NCBI RefSeq assembly: GCF_040361215.1
Contig: NZ_APND01000003.1
Span: 550,136-614,135, forward strand
Direction of reading: 5' to 3'
DNA from: Salinisphaera dokdonensis
Lineage (GTDB): Bacteria > Pseudomonadota > Gammaproteobacteria > Nevskiales > Salinisphaeraceae
Length of the DNA: 64,000 nucleotides
Part shown: positions 16,535 through 25,425 of the stretch, piece after piece
How the letters are laid out: every line of letters starts with the position of its first letter
How positions within the stretch are numbered: the stretch's first letter is position 1
Notes under the pieces: model-generated
Seen by the model: only the letters and a program-made list of their open reading frames with translations
Told to the model about the DNA's origin: nothing
Database searches by the model: none
Position numbers and translations under genes: made by a program

Positions 16535-18355
16535 ATGACGATATCCACGATCCCCGACTGGCGTGCCGAGCATGCCCCTTCCAGCCAGCCGCCGGGCGAA
16601 CCCCTGCGGAGCCTGCGCGACACCCTGAGTAGCGAAGACCCCGCCTGGATTCATATCGTCAGCGCGGCGGAACTCGACGCCCAGTTGGCAACACTCGAAC
16701 AGCGCCTCGACGCTGCCGGCGGCGACACGAAAGCTCTGCCGCTCTACGGCGTCCCGTTCGCGGTCAAGGACAACATCGACGTGGCCGGGCTACCCACGAC
16801 CGCGGCATGCCCGGACTACGCCTATACCGCCGAGCGATCGGCGTATGCGGTGGAACGCCTGCAAGCCGCCGGGGCGGTCCTGCTCGGCAAGACCAATCTC
16901 GACCAGTTCGCGACCGGCCTCGTGGGGACACGCTCGCCCTACGGCGCGGTGCCGAACGCTTTCAACGACGATTACATCAGTGGCGGCTCGAGCTCCGGCT
17001 CGGCTTCGGTTGTCGCACGCGGTCTGGTCGCCTTTTCGCTCGGCACCGACACCGCCGGCTCCGGACGCGTACCGGCCGGCTTCAACAATCTGGTCGGAGT
17101 GAAAGCCACCTGCGGGGCGATCAGCACGCGCGGCGTGGTGCCGGCATGCAAATCGCTCGACTGTGTCTCGGTCTTTGCGCTCACCGTCGGCGATGCCGAT
17201 ATCGTGCGCGACGTACTTGTCGACTTCGACGCGGAAGATGCGTACGCGCGCCGCAAGCCGCAGCACGAGCGCCCGGTTGCCGGCGACACATCGATACCCA
17301 GGCTCGCAGTTCCGACCGAACCGCAGTTCTTTGGTGACGCACAAGCCCAAGCCTCATTCGAAGCCGCGATCGAGGATTGGCGCGCGCTCGGCGCCGAGAT
17401 CGTACCGCTCGATTTCGCGCCATTTCACGACGCAGCCGCCCTGCTCTACCAAGGGCCATGGGTCGCCGAACGCTATGCCGCGGTCGGCGAATTCATCGAT
17501 ACGCATCCGGGCGCGGCGGATCCTGTCGTCGCAGACATCATCGCGGGAGGCAAGAACCCCAGTGCAGTGGACGCGTTTCAGGCCCAGTACCGGCTGGCTG
17601 AACTCAAGCGTTCCTGCGATGCGCTGATCGACGGCGCCGATGCGCTGCTGGTGCCGACCTCACCGAGCATTTACAGCCAGGCCGAGATCGCGGCCGAGCC
17701 GGTCGAACTCAACAGCCGGCTCGGCACCTATACCAACTTCGTGAACCTGCTCGACTACTGCGCGCTCGCCCTGCCCGGAGGATTTCGCGACGACGGCCTG
17801 CCAGCAGGCATCACCCTGATCGCACCGGCCTGGCATGACGACCGCCTCGCGGGCCTCGGCGCACGCTGGCAGAGCCATCGCCCCTGGCCCCTGGGCACCG
17901 GCGAGCGTCGCGCACCTGAGCTCACGCCCGCCCAATCGGCCGCGCCGGACGAGAACACGATCCGTGTCGCCGTGGTCGGCGCCCATCTGCGCGGCATGCC
18001 GCTGAACTGGCAACTCACCGAACGCGGCGCGCAGTTCGTCGAACAAACCGAGACGGCCCCCGAATATCGCCTGCTCGCGCTAGCCGGCACCACGCCGCCC
18101 AAGCCTGGGCTGATTCGCGGCGACACGGGCGCGGCCATTCAGGTCGAGCTCTGGGACGTGCCAATCGACGCGTTCGGATCGTTTGTTGCCCTCATCCCTG
18201 CACCACTGGGCATCGGCACGCTCACGCTCGCCGACGGGCGCGAGGTGAAGGGTTTCATCTGTGAAGGCTGGGCCGCGGACACGGCGCGCGACGTCACCGC
18301 CTACGGCGGCTGGCGGGCCTATATCGGCGACCAAGACGCAGCGGCTCGTGCCTGA
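16535..18355 (+). CDS. atzF: Allophanate hydrolase
   Basis: 606 residues, the usual length of AtzF. The N-terminal amidase-signature domain (about 1-450) has the Ser-cisSer-Lys triad: Lys78 in PFAVKDN, the cis-Ser in GGSSSGS at 151-156, and nucleophile Ser176 in TDTAGSGRVP. The C-terminal ~150 residues form the allophanate hydrolase C-terminal domain (IRVAVVGAHLRGMPLNWQL). The enzyme hydrolyses allophanate to two ammonia and two CO2. Its usual partners, carboxylase and UAAP proteins, are at 50887-58702 here rather than adjacent. It is preceded by a sigma-54 promoter and its end overlaps a GntR gene by 8 nt, so supply of nitrogen should govern it. Confidence 0.95.
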   Translation: MTISTIPDWRAEHAPSSQPPGEPLRSLRDTLSSEDPAWIHIVSAAELDAQLATLEQRLDAAGGDTKALPLYGVPFAVKDNIDVAGLPTTAACPDYAYTAERSAYAVERLQAAGAVLLGKTNLDQFATGLVGTRSPYGAVPNAFNDDYISGGSSSGSASVVARGLVAFSLGTDTAGSGRVPAGFNNLVGVKATCGAISTRGVVPACKSLDCVSVFALTVGDADIVRDVLVDFDAEDAYARRKPQHERPVAGDTSIPRLAVPTEPQFFGDAQAQASFEAAIEDWRALGAEIVPLDFAPFHDAAALLYQGPWVAERYAAVGEFIDTHPGAADPVVADIIAGGKNPSAVDAFQAQYRLAELKRSCDALIDGADALLVPTSPSIYSQAEIAAEPVELNSRLGTYTNFVNLLDYCALALPGGFRDDGLPAGITLIAPAWHDDRLAGLGARWQSHRPWPLGTGERRAPELTPAQSAAPDENTIRVAVVGAHLRGMPLNWQLTERGAQFVEQTETAPEYRLLALAGTTPPKPGLIRGDTGAAIQVELWDVPIDAFGSFVALIPAPLGIGTLTLADGREVKGFICEGWAADTARDVTAYGGWRAYIGDQDAAARA

Positions 18356-19058
18356 ACCTGACACGCCTCGCAGCCAGACTCGCGCGAGTCTGGCCGATCG
18401 CGTACACGACCGGCTCAAGACGGAGATCTTCGATTTCAGGCTCATGCCCGGCGATCGCCTGTCGGAAAACGAGATCGCCGCGCGAGTAGACGCCAGTCGC
18501 ACACCGGTACGCGAGGCCCTGTTTCGCCTGCAGCGCGAAGGCTATGTGGAGATGCTCTCGAAAGGCGGCTGGCAGGTCCGGCCGTTCGACTTCGACACGT
18601 TCGAACAGCTCTACGACGTGCGCGTGGTGCTCGAGAACGCGGCCGTGCGCCGCATCTGCGAAATGGACAGCGAGCCGGCGCCGCTGACCGAGCTACAGAA
18701 AGTCTGGCTCGTGCCCGAGGCGGAGCGGCTGACCGACAACAGGCGCGTCTGGCATCTCGACGAGCAGTTTCACGCCACGCTCGTGGCCGCTGCCGGCAAC
18801 CGCGAGATGGCACGCATTCATCAGGACGTGACCGAACGCATCCGCATCATCCGTCGGCTGGATTTCACCAAGCCATCGCGGGTGGCCGCGACCTACGACG
18901 AACACGGCGAGATTCTGCGCACACTCGCATGCAAGCGCATCGATCAAACCCAGCGGTTTCTCAAGTCGCATATCGAGACCAGCCGCAACGAAGTCCGAAA
19001 GATCACCCTGCACATGCTCTATGCAGCCCGGGCGGAGCTGGCCAGCGGACACGGTTGA
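18348..19058 (+). CDS. GntR-family regulator (FCD subfamily), likely controlling atzF
   Basis: 236 residues from GTG 18348, whose codon overlaps the atzF stop by 8 nt; an earlier in-frame start would lie wholly inside atzF. The N-terminal winged helix (SLADRVHDRLKTEIFDFRLMPGDRLSE) has the typical GntR SRTPVREALFRL recognition helix. The C-terminal FCD domain has metal-type ligands in WHLDEQFHATLV and the later EHGEILRTL. Translational coupling to atzF suggests that it senses a pathway metabolite (allophanate or a relative) and represses the cluster. The octamer pair at 16510-16529 is a candidate operator. Confidence 0.88.
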   Translation: MPEPDTPRSQTRASLADRVHDRLKTEIFDFRLMPGDRLSENEIAARVDASRTPVREALFRLQREGYVEMLSKGGWQVRPFDFDTFEQLYDVRVVLENAAVRRICEMDSEPAPLTELQKVWLVPEAERLTDNRRVWHLDEQFHATLVAAAGNREMARIHQDVTERIRIIRRLDFTKPSRVAATYDEHGEILRTLACKRIDQTQRFLKSHIETSRNEVRKITLHMLYAARAELASGHG

Positions 19059-19166
19059 TACACACGTCTCATCAGATGCCGCACTAGCGCTGCGCCGGGG
19101 ACAACCAAGCGTGTAATCTCGGTGGGATAGCCGCGACGCACGTCGCCTGCCCTGCCGGAGTGTTTT

Positions 19167-20453
19167 CTGCGCCTCATCGTCTTCAGTCTGCTCGTGCCGA
19201 TGCTGCTCACGACCGGCTGTGTCTGGCAGCCGCCAGTGACGGATTTCGCGATCCCGCCGCCGCCCGTCGCTCACGGGGCGGCACATTTTCCGCAGCCCGA
19301 ATCGCCCTTTACAGAACCGGCCAACGATCCGTTTCACGCCCAGCCGAGCGCCGCGGAACTGGCCGCGACCCCGCCCGGAACGGTAATGCGCTATCGCCGT
19401 ATCGCACCCGAGGCGTACTACTTCTTCAGCGTGAATGCGCGCGCCTGGCAAGTCGCCTATCGCAGCAACGACACGAACGGCATTCCGCAGGCCAACGTGG
19501 CCACCATTCTCGTGCCCGACGCGCCCAAGCCACGGCTGCTGTCGTATCAGGTCGCCTACGATGCGCTGACCCGTCGCTGCGCGCCCTCGCACGAAATCCT
19601 GTCCGGCTCGATGGTCGAGCACATGCTCATGGACAAGGCGCTGCGGCGCGGCTGGATCGTGGTGCTGCCCGATTACGAGGGCCCCGAGGCGCAATTTCTG
19701 GCCGGTCGCAATTCCGGCCAGGGCGTGCTCGACGGCATCCGGGCCACGCGCGCGCTGTTGCCCGAGGTGTGGGTCGACGACGACACCCCGGTCGCGCTGT
19801 GGGGTTATTCCGGCGGCGCCTTTGCCAGCCTCTGGGCCGCCGAGATCGCGGCCGACTATGCACCGGAGATTCCTCTTATCGGCGTCGCCGCGGGCGGGCC
19901 GCCGGCAGATCTGGCGAGCTCCGCCGAACATATCGACGGCGGCCTGTTTGCAGGCCTGTACTTCGCCGCCGTGGTGGGGCTGTCCCGCGCCTACGACACG
20001 ATCGACACCCAGGCTCTGCTCAATGCCGAGGGTCGCGAAATGTTCGAAGATATTGGCGCAAGCTGTGTCGGCCAGGAGATGGCCTGGGTGAAAGACCCGC
20101 TGCTGTCGGGCTACACCTTCGACAACATGCGCGACTACACCACAGTCGATAACCTGCTCACGGTACCGGCCGTTCAGAAAGTGATCGCGGAGAACCGATT
20201 GGGCCAGCGCGGCTTCGACGCCCCGCTGTACTACTACCACGCCTTCTTCGACGAACTCACACCACGCGCCGATGCGCGCAAGCTCGCGCGTCGCTACTGC
20301 GACATGGGCATACCCGTGGATTTCCGACAGGCGCTCGGCGAACACATCAGCGCCGCGCTCACACAAGCCTCCAGCGCCGTGCGCTATCTCGACGCACGCT
20401 TCGATGGCAAGCCGCCTGTCGATGACTGTGCAGCGCTACGCGACCACCAATAG
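19167..20453 (+). CDS. Secretory lipase-family (LIP) lipoprotein
   Basis: An alpha/beta hydrolase of the secretory lipase family: nucleophile elbow GYSGGAFASLWAAE, preceding DYEGPEAQFLAGRNSGQGVLDGIRA, and the late Asp/His pair in HAFFDELTP and ALGEHISA. A lipoprotein signal peptide ends at TTGC, so the protein should be anchored outside. GTG 19194 would leave only nine residues of that signal. An in-frame CTG at 19167 preceded by GGAG at 19157-19160 gives a full one (MRLIVFSLLVPMLLTTGC), so I use it; the choice needs testing. It probably cleaves extracellular esters. Confidence 0.8.
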   Translation: MRLIVFSLLVPMLLTTGCVWQPPVTDFAIPPPPVAHGAAHFPQPESPFTEPANDPFHAQPSAAELAATPPGTVMRYRRIAPEAYYFFSVNARAWQVAYRSNDTNGIPQANVATILVPDAPKPRLLSYQVAYDALTRRCAPSHEILSGSMVEHMLMDKALRRGWIVVLPDYEGPEAQFLAGRNSGQGVLDGIRATRALLPEVWVDDDTPVALWGYSGGAFASLWAAEIAADYAPEIPLIGVAAGGPPADLASSAEHIDGGLFAGLYFAAVVGLSRAYDTIDTQALLNAEGREMFEDIGASCVGQEMAWVKDPLLSGYTFDNMRDYTTVDNLLTVPAVQKVIAENRLGQRGFDAPLYYYHAFFDELTPRADARKLARRYCDMGIPVDFRQALGEHISAALTQASSAVRYLDARFDGKPPVDDCAALRDHQ

Positions 20454-20469
20454 ATCTCGTAACAGGTTC

Positions 20470-21249
20470 TCAGGTCACGCCATCGAGCCACTGCCAGCCG
20501 TCGCCCACCAACTTGTGGTTCGGCCCCACCGACCAGACTCGTCCATCGACCGCCAGTTCGGCGATTGACAGCGTGCGGCCCATGAAGGCGCCGGTATCGA
20601 GCCAACGCGTGTTCGCGCTCGCCAGTGGTTTCGGCATGGGCGTGTGGCCAAAATAAATCACGTCCACGCCCGCTACCGCGACCGGCATGTAGGCGCGCGC
20701 GCCGGAGCGGCGGCGTTCGATCTCGTGGGCGCTGTCGCGCTCCCAGAGCAGCGTGCCGGTCAGGCGTTCGCTGATGGGCTCGCGCTGTAACGCCTCACAC
20801 AGAGCCGGCCAGGACATCGCCGGCATCTGCGCATGGACCAGTCCGGCACGCGCGCGATCGTCGATACGCACTTCCAGCGCATACGGCAACGCCGCCATAC
20901 GCTGTACCAGCGGCTCGCGCTGCGCCTCCGGCACGGCCTTGAACCATTCGCCGCCGTTCATCTGCCAGAGCCACTGCGCATCGCCGCCCTCGGCTACGGC
21001 CTCGAGCATCATCTGTTCGTGATTGCCCCGCACGGCATGAAACCAGGGCGCATCGATGAACTCGGCCGCGCGCTCGCTTTGCGGGCCCCGGTCGATCAGG
21101 TCACCGACCGAGAACAGCCGATCGCAGCCACGGTCGAACTCGATCCGTTCGAGCAGCGCATCCAGCATCTGGAAACAACCGTGGATATCGCCGACGACGA
21201 AATCGCGGCCGGCAGTGTTGGCGGCGAAGGTCTGGATGAGATCGGCCAT
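20470..21249 (-). CDS. PPP-type metallophosphatase (serine/threonine phosphatase or Ap4A hydrolase class)
   Basis: 259 residues with all the calcineurin-like signatures in order: GDIHG (VVGDIHGCFQML), GDLIDRGP, RGNHE, and a later GHTPMP. These ligate a two-metal centre that hydrolyses phosphoester bonds. Length fits the PrpA/PrpB protein phosphatases of enterobacteria and also some diadenosine tetraphosphatases, and the sequence alone does not separate these. It is monocistronic and converges on the lipase gene. Its upstream side faces the broken DUF7218-like gene. Confidence 0.85.
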   Translation of the reverse strand: MADLIQTFAANTAGRDFVVGDIHGCFQMLDALLERIEFDRGCDRLFSVGDLIDRGPQSERAAEFIDAPWFHAVRGNHEQMMLEAVAEGGDAQWLWQMNGGEWFKAVPEAQREPLVQRMAALPYALEVRIDDRARAGLVHAQMPAMSWPALCEALQREPISERLTGTLLWERDSAHEIERRRSGARAYMPVAVAGVDVIYFGHTPMPKPLASANTRWLDTGAFMGRTLSIAELAVDGRVWSVGPNHKLVGDGWQWLDGVT

Positions 21250-21336
21250 ACGGGCACGCCCTCGGTATTTTTACGGCTTGGACAAGCTCTCGACGGTGAC
21301 AGAATTCGGTCGTTTGGCAAGTCAGGAGAATCGACC

Positions 21337-21870
21337 ATGGCCGGCGACGACGAAAGCCGCTCCAGCATCAAGGACGAAGCACAGTACGAGGCCCTGCGCG
21401 ACGAAGGCATGGGAGGGAACCTCTGACGGAATCCCCGCGGTCGCGCCGGCGTGCTTTGCGCGTGGCTGGCAAGGAATGAGGAGAGCAGCGTGCTGATTGC
21501 ACGCAAACGACGAATGACGCCGTCCAGACGCGCGCAAAGTCCCGGCCGCTAAGCGGTTCGGCCCAAAAGCCGCCGCTACGGCGTTGCGTGGCTTGGTCCG
21601 GAAATCACCCGGACGCTGCGCCACGCGCCTTGTATCGACAGCTTTTGGGACTCGAACGCGATCCGCGAGGATTCCACCAGAGGTTCCCCGGAAAAAGGCG
21701 CGCGCATTGCCAACACCTCGCGCCAGAAGGCAGGGGAAAAAGGCGGCAAGCACCCCCGCTACGAGGACTGGTCGGTCGAGGCGCTGTACCAGAAGGCCCA
21801 GCAGATCGGCATCACGCAGCGTTCGGAGATGAACAAGGACAAGCTGATCAAGGCGCTACGCTCGCACTGA
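21337..21870 (+). pseudogene. Small DUF7218/Rho-termination-factor-like gene split by an insertion
   Basis: An N-terminal piece (MAGDDESRSSIKDEAQYEAL... ending EGM at 21411) and a C-terminal piece (SPEKGARIANTSRQKAGEKG... ending KALRSH* at 21870) are in the same frame, but 273 bp lie between them. Deleting 21412-21684 restores a continuous reading frame of about 86 codons, with the junction EGMSPEKGARIAN that matches the family consensus. The intact family has a SAP/Rho-N-like C-terminal motif (YEDWSVEALYQKAQQIGI) of likely nucleic-acid binding. As it stands, the first piece ends at a TGA at 21424-21426. Confidence 0.8.
21415..21688. mobile_element. MITE-like element with 26-bp terminal inverted repeats
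   Basis: The ends 21415-21440 and 21663-21688 are inverted copies matching at 23 of 26 positions (outer part GGGAACCTCTG). The interior has no convincing gene and several short hairpins. It sits in frame inside the DUF7218-like gene and interrupts it. No transposase is present, so mobilisation must have been in trans. An exact target-site duplication is not obvious. Confidence 0.75.
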
Positions 21871-21893
21871 GCAAGCGTGGCCGCGCGACGGGC

Positions 21894-22307
21894 CTAGTAG
21901 AAATCGCCGTAGCCGCTGCGCGCGCGGCGCATCGCGAAACCGACCCAGATCAGGAGCACGAGCTGCAGCGGCAGGCGCGCATAGAGCAGCCACGGCGGGA
22001 AAGTCGTGAACTGCTCGGGATTCTGCGCCATGTACACGTTGGCTGGAAATACCGCGATGATCAGCAGCATCAACCCGAAGCCCGCGATACGGCGCGTGCG
22101 GGTCATGAGAATGGCAATCGACCCGGCGAGTTCGCAGATGCCACTGATCGCCACCATCAGCGCCGGCGTCGGAATATAGTCGGGCACGATCGACACGAAG
22201 AATTCCGGGAACATGAAATGCCCGATGCCGCCGCCAAAGAAGAAGGCAGCTATGCCAAGCAGCGCGACCAGGTGGCTTCGGGAATGGGTCGACAGGGCAT
22301 GACTCAT
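21894..22307 (-). CDS. DoxX-like membrane protein
   Basis: 137 residues with four predicted membrane segments (HLVALLGIAAFFFGGGIGHF, ALMVAISGICELAGSIAIL, IAGFGLMLLIIAVFPANVYM, LPLQLVLLIWVGFAM). The CELAG and FPANVYM signatures are typical of the DoxX/DUF4267-type family. Function in this family is mostly unknown; some members associate with thiol or quinone redox chemistry. It appears to be a single gene. Confidence 0.82.
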   Translation of the reverse strand: MSHALSTHSRSHLVALLGIAAFFFGGGIGHFMFPEFFVSIVPDYIPTPALMVAISGICELAGSIAILMTRTRRIAGFGLMLLIIAVFPANVYMAQNPEQFTTFPPWLLYARLPLQLVLLIWVGFAMRRARSGYGDFY

Positions 22308-22506
22308 GGGGCGGGTCTCTCGAGCGGTCGCGGATCAGGATTCTGCGTATAGCCTACGCGCTAGCGCCATGTTTTCTACCTCGGCGTCGCCACGGCCACG
22401 CGAGCAGACCCGTCTCGATGCCGGCCGGCCGCCGTGGCACGCCTCGATTCCAGGACGCGGCGCAGCCGCTGATCGCTGTCGGTCTGCGCACCGTCGTCTG
22501 GCGTTC

Positions 22507-23049
22507 TCAGCGCCGCGGCGCGATGGTGAGCCGTTCGTAATCCTTTACCACGCGATCGCCGGGCACCGCGCGCCCGTGAAGCACCGCATGCACACCCGGC
22601 GCGAGCAGGCGTGCGGCCATCAAGGCCTGGGCGACGTTCTGGGCTGCGTCGCTATCGGCCACGCGATAGGGCCGCATCGCGCCGGTGAGTATCACCGGCA
22701 AATCGGGCGACGGCAGCGCCGCCGTCAGGGAGGCAGCGGTGTCGGCCAACGTGTCGGTACCGTGGGTGATCAGCACCGCATCCGTGTTGCCGGCAGCCAG
22801 AACGGCCGCGGTCGCGTCGACGATCTCGTCGCGGTCGGCATCGGTCATGTCCAGCGAATCCTTGGCCATGAGCCGTTCCACTCGGACGATGAAATCCGGC
22901 AGATCGAGCGCTTCCAGCAGACGTTCGATCACCGGCACGGCGAGCGTGAGCTGGCCCGAATGGGCGTCGTAGCTTTTCTCGATCGTGCCGCCGGTGGCGA
23001 GCAGCGTGATCCGGAACGGCGAGCGCTCCGGCGTGGTTTCGTCGGTCAT
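22507..23049 (-). CDS. Asparaginase-domain protein (short form)
   Basis: 180 residues, corresponding only to the N-terminal domain of bacterial L-asparaginases: TLLATGGTIEKSYD with the nucleophilic Thr and ITHGTDTLADTAASL with the second Thr-Asp pair. The C-terminal dimerisation domain is absent. Such short asparaginase-like proteins occur as full-length genes in many gammaproteobacteria, so this need not be a truncation. Whether it hydrolyses asparagine or another amide is unknown. It shares a strand with the zinc-free alcohol dehydrogenase 15 bp upstream and is probably co-transcribed. Confidence 0.8.
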   Translation of the reverse strand: MTDETTPERSPFRITLLATGGTIEKSYDAHSGQLTLAVPVIERLLEALDLPDFIVRVERLMAKDSLDMTDADRDEIVDATAAVLAAGNTDAVLITHGTDTLADTAASLTAALPSPDLPVILTGAMRPYRVADSDAAQNVAQALMAARLLAPGVHAVLHGRAVPGDRVVKDYERLTIAPRR

Positions 23050-23064
23050 GGTCTGGTCCCTGAG

Positions 23065-24069
<1,005 letters not shown>

Positions 24070-24306
24070 TTGTTGTCTCCTGCAAGCCAGGCCGAATTCG
24101 GCGGCGGCATGGCTGATTCAATCAAGGGCAAAAGACGATAGCAGTTCATGTGCCCGCACCCGATAGTAATCCGGCGACACGCCAGCGCAATCTGCTAACT
24201 TGTCAGCGCGCGGACCGGCAAACGAGGGGCGGACCGCAGGGCCCGACATACGACGTCAATACGGCGACACGGACCCGTTCACGCCCTGTTCTGCCCGAGG
24301 TCCGGA

Positions 24307-25425
24307 ATGCCGCCCAAGCTGTTGTCACCCCCCAACGCCTACCGCGCTACCGCGGCCGAACGCTGCGCCTGGTGGCTGGCCTGTCTTTTCTTGGCAGTTT
24401 TTCTGAGCTGCCTGCGGCTGACCACGACACAACCGTTCCGGCTGACGACCTTCGAGCAGCTGGTCAACTTCCAAGCGATCGAGCCCTTCCAGCATCGGGT
24501 ATTGCTGCCGGCAATGGCGGCCGGCATCCAGCAGTTCGCGCCGATCGGCGAAACCCTGTTGTTCGGGCTGCTGGAAGTCATCGCCTGGATGCTTTTGATC
24601 GGCCTGGCCTACCGCGCACTCGTGGTGTTCGAGATCGGGCGCAGCGAGCCGGTGCGGCGCCTGCTCGCCTTCACCGTGCTGGTGCCGATGCTGCTGCACC
24701 TGGTCGCGCCGGACCTGCAGATGGCAGGCGCATTCAGCGCCGATCACGACCTGCTCGACGTCGGCGGTTGGACGCCGCGGCCGATTTTCTACTACGTCTA
24801 CGACCTGCCGGCGGCGATGTTCACACTTGCGCTCGTGTTACTCATGGCGCAGCTCGCCGCACAACCGACCGCGCGCCGCTATGCGGCCTATTTAGCGGTC
24901 TTTGCAGTCGCGACGGTCAACCGCGAGACCACCGTGTTCCTGCTGCCCGCCTTTCTGCTGGTGATGTGGCCGGTGGTCGGCGCGCGGCGCTGTCTGGGGC
25001 TGCTGGCACTTCAGGGGATGGTGTTTCTCGCCATCCAGCTACCGCTGACCGAACTGTTCGCAGACAACGTCAACCCGAATGCACGGCTCGCGCACACGCC
25101 CTACGAGTATCACCTCGGCTACAACCTCGAAGCACTCGCGAACCCGCTCTATACGATCACCTATCTCGCTCGCTTCTCGGCCGCGCTGTACATACCGCTG
25201 CTGCTATGGCGGCGTTTTCTCGACCGGCGCCTGGCCGGTCTCCTGATTGGCTTCGCGCTGCCACTGGCCGCGGTGGCGCTGGTAGTCGGGCGGATCGTCG
25301 AGCAGCGCATCTTCATCGAGATCGTGCCACTGATCTGGCTCGGCGCCCTGCAGGTGATCGCGGCACGCACGTCCGGGCTCGGCGGCGACAAGGCCGCCGA
25401 GCCCGGCCCGCAACGGGATTTATAG
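24307..25425 (+). CDS. Polytopic membrane protein of unknown function
   Basis: 372 residues with about nine hydrophobic segments. A conserved-looking periplasmic-type loop after the first segment (FEQLVNFQAIEPFQHRVLLP) and the intramembrane VATVNRETTVFLLPAFL motif recall GT-C glycosyltransferase-like proteins of the DUF2029 or mannosyltransferase type, but no DxD loop is evident. Its 3' end overlaps the convergent atoE-type gene by 6 nt. I would not assign an enzyme activity. Confidence 0.7.
   Translation: MPPKLLSPPNAYRATAAERCAWWLACLFLAVFLSCLRLTTTQPFRLTTFEQLVNFQAIEPFQHRVLLPAMAAGIQQFAPIGETLLFGLLEVIAWMLLIGLAYRALVVFEIGRSEPVRRLLAFTVLVPMLLHLVAPDLQMAGAFSADHDLLDVGGWTPRPIFYYVYDLPAAMFTLALVLLMAQLAAQPTARRYAAYLAVFAVATVNRETTVFLLPAFLLVMWPVVGARRCLGLLALQGMVFLAIQLPLTELFADNVNPNARLAHTPYEYHLGYNLEALANPLYTITYLARFSAALYIPLLLWRRFLDRRLAGLLIGFALPLAAVALVVGRIVEQRIFIEIVPLIWLGALQVIAARTSGLGGDKAAEPGPQRDL

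Noticed and set aside
18693..20366. A 557-codon minus-strand frame opposite the GntR and lipase genes
   Set aside because: Product is rich in Arg, Gly and His as is usual for antisense frames in high-GC DNA. The plus-strand genes have clear motifs.
21588..22352. A 254-codon frame covering the C-terminal piece of the broken gene and the DoxX gene
   Set aside because: Wrong frame for the DUF7218-like piece and antisense to the DoxX-like gene; no motif.
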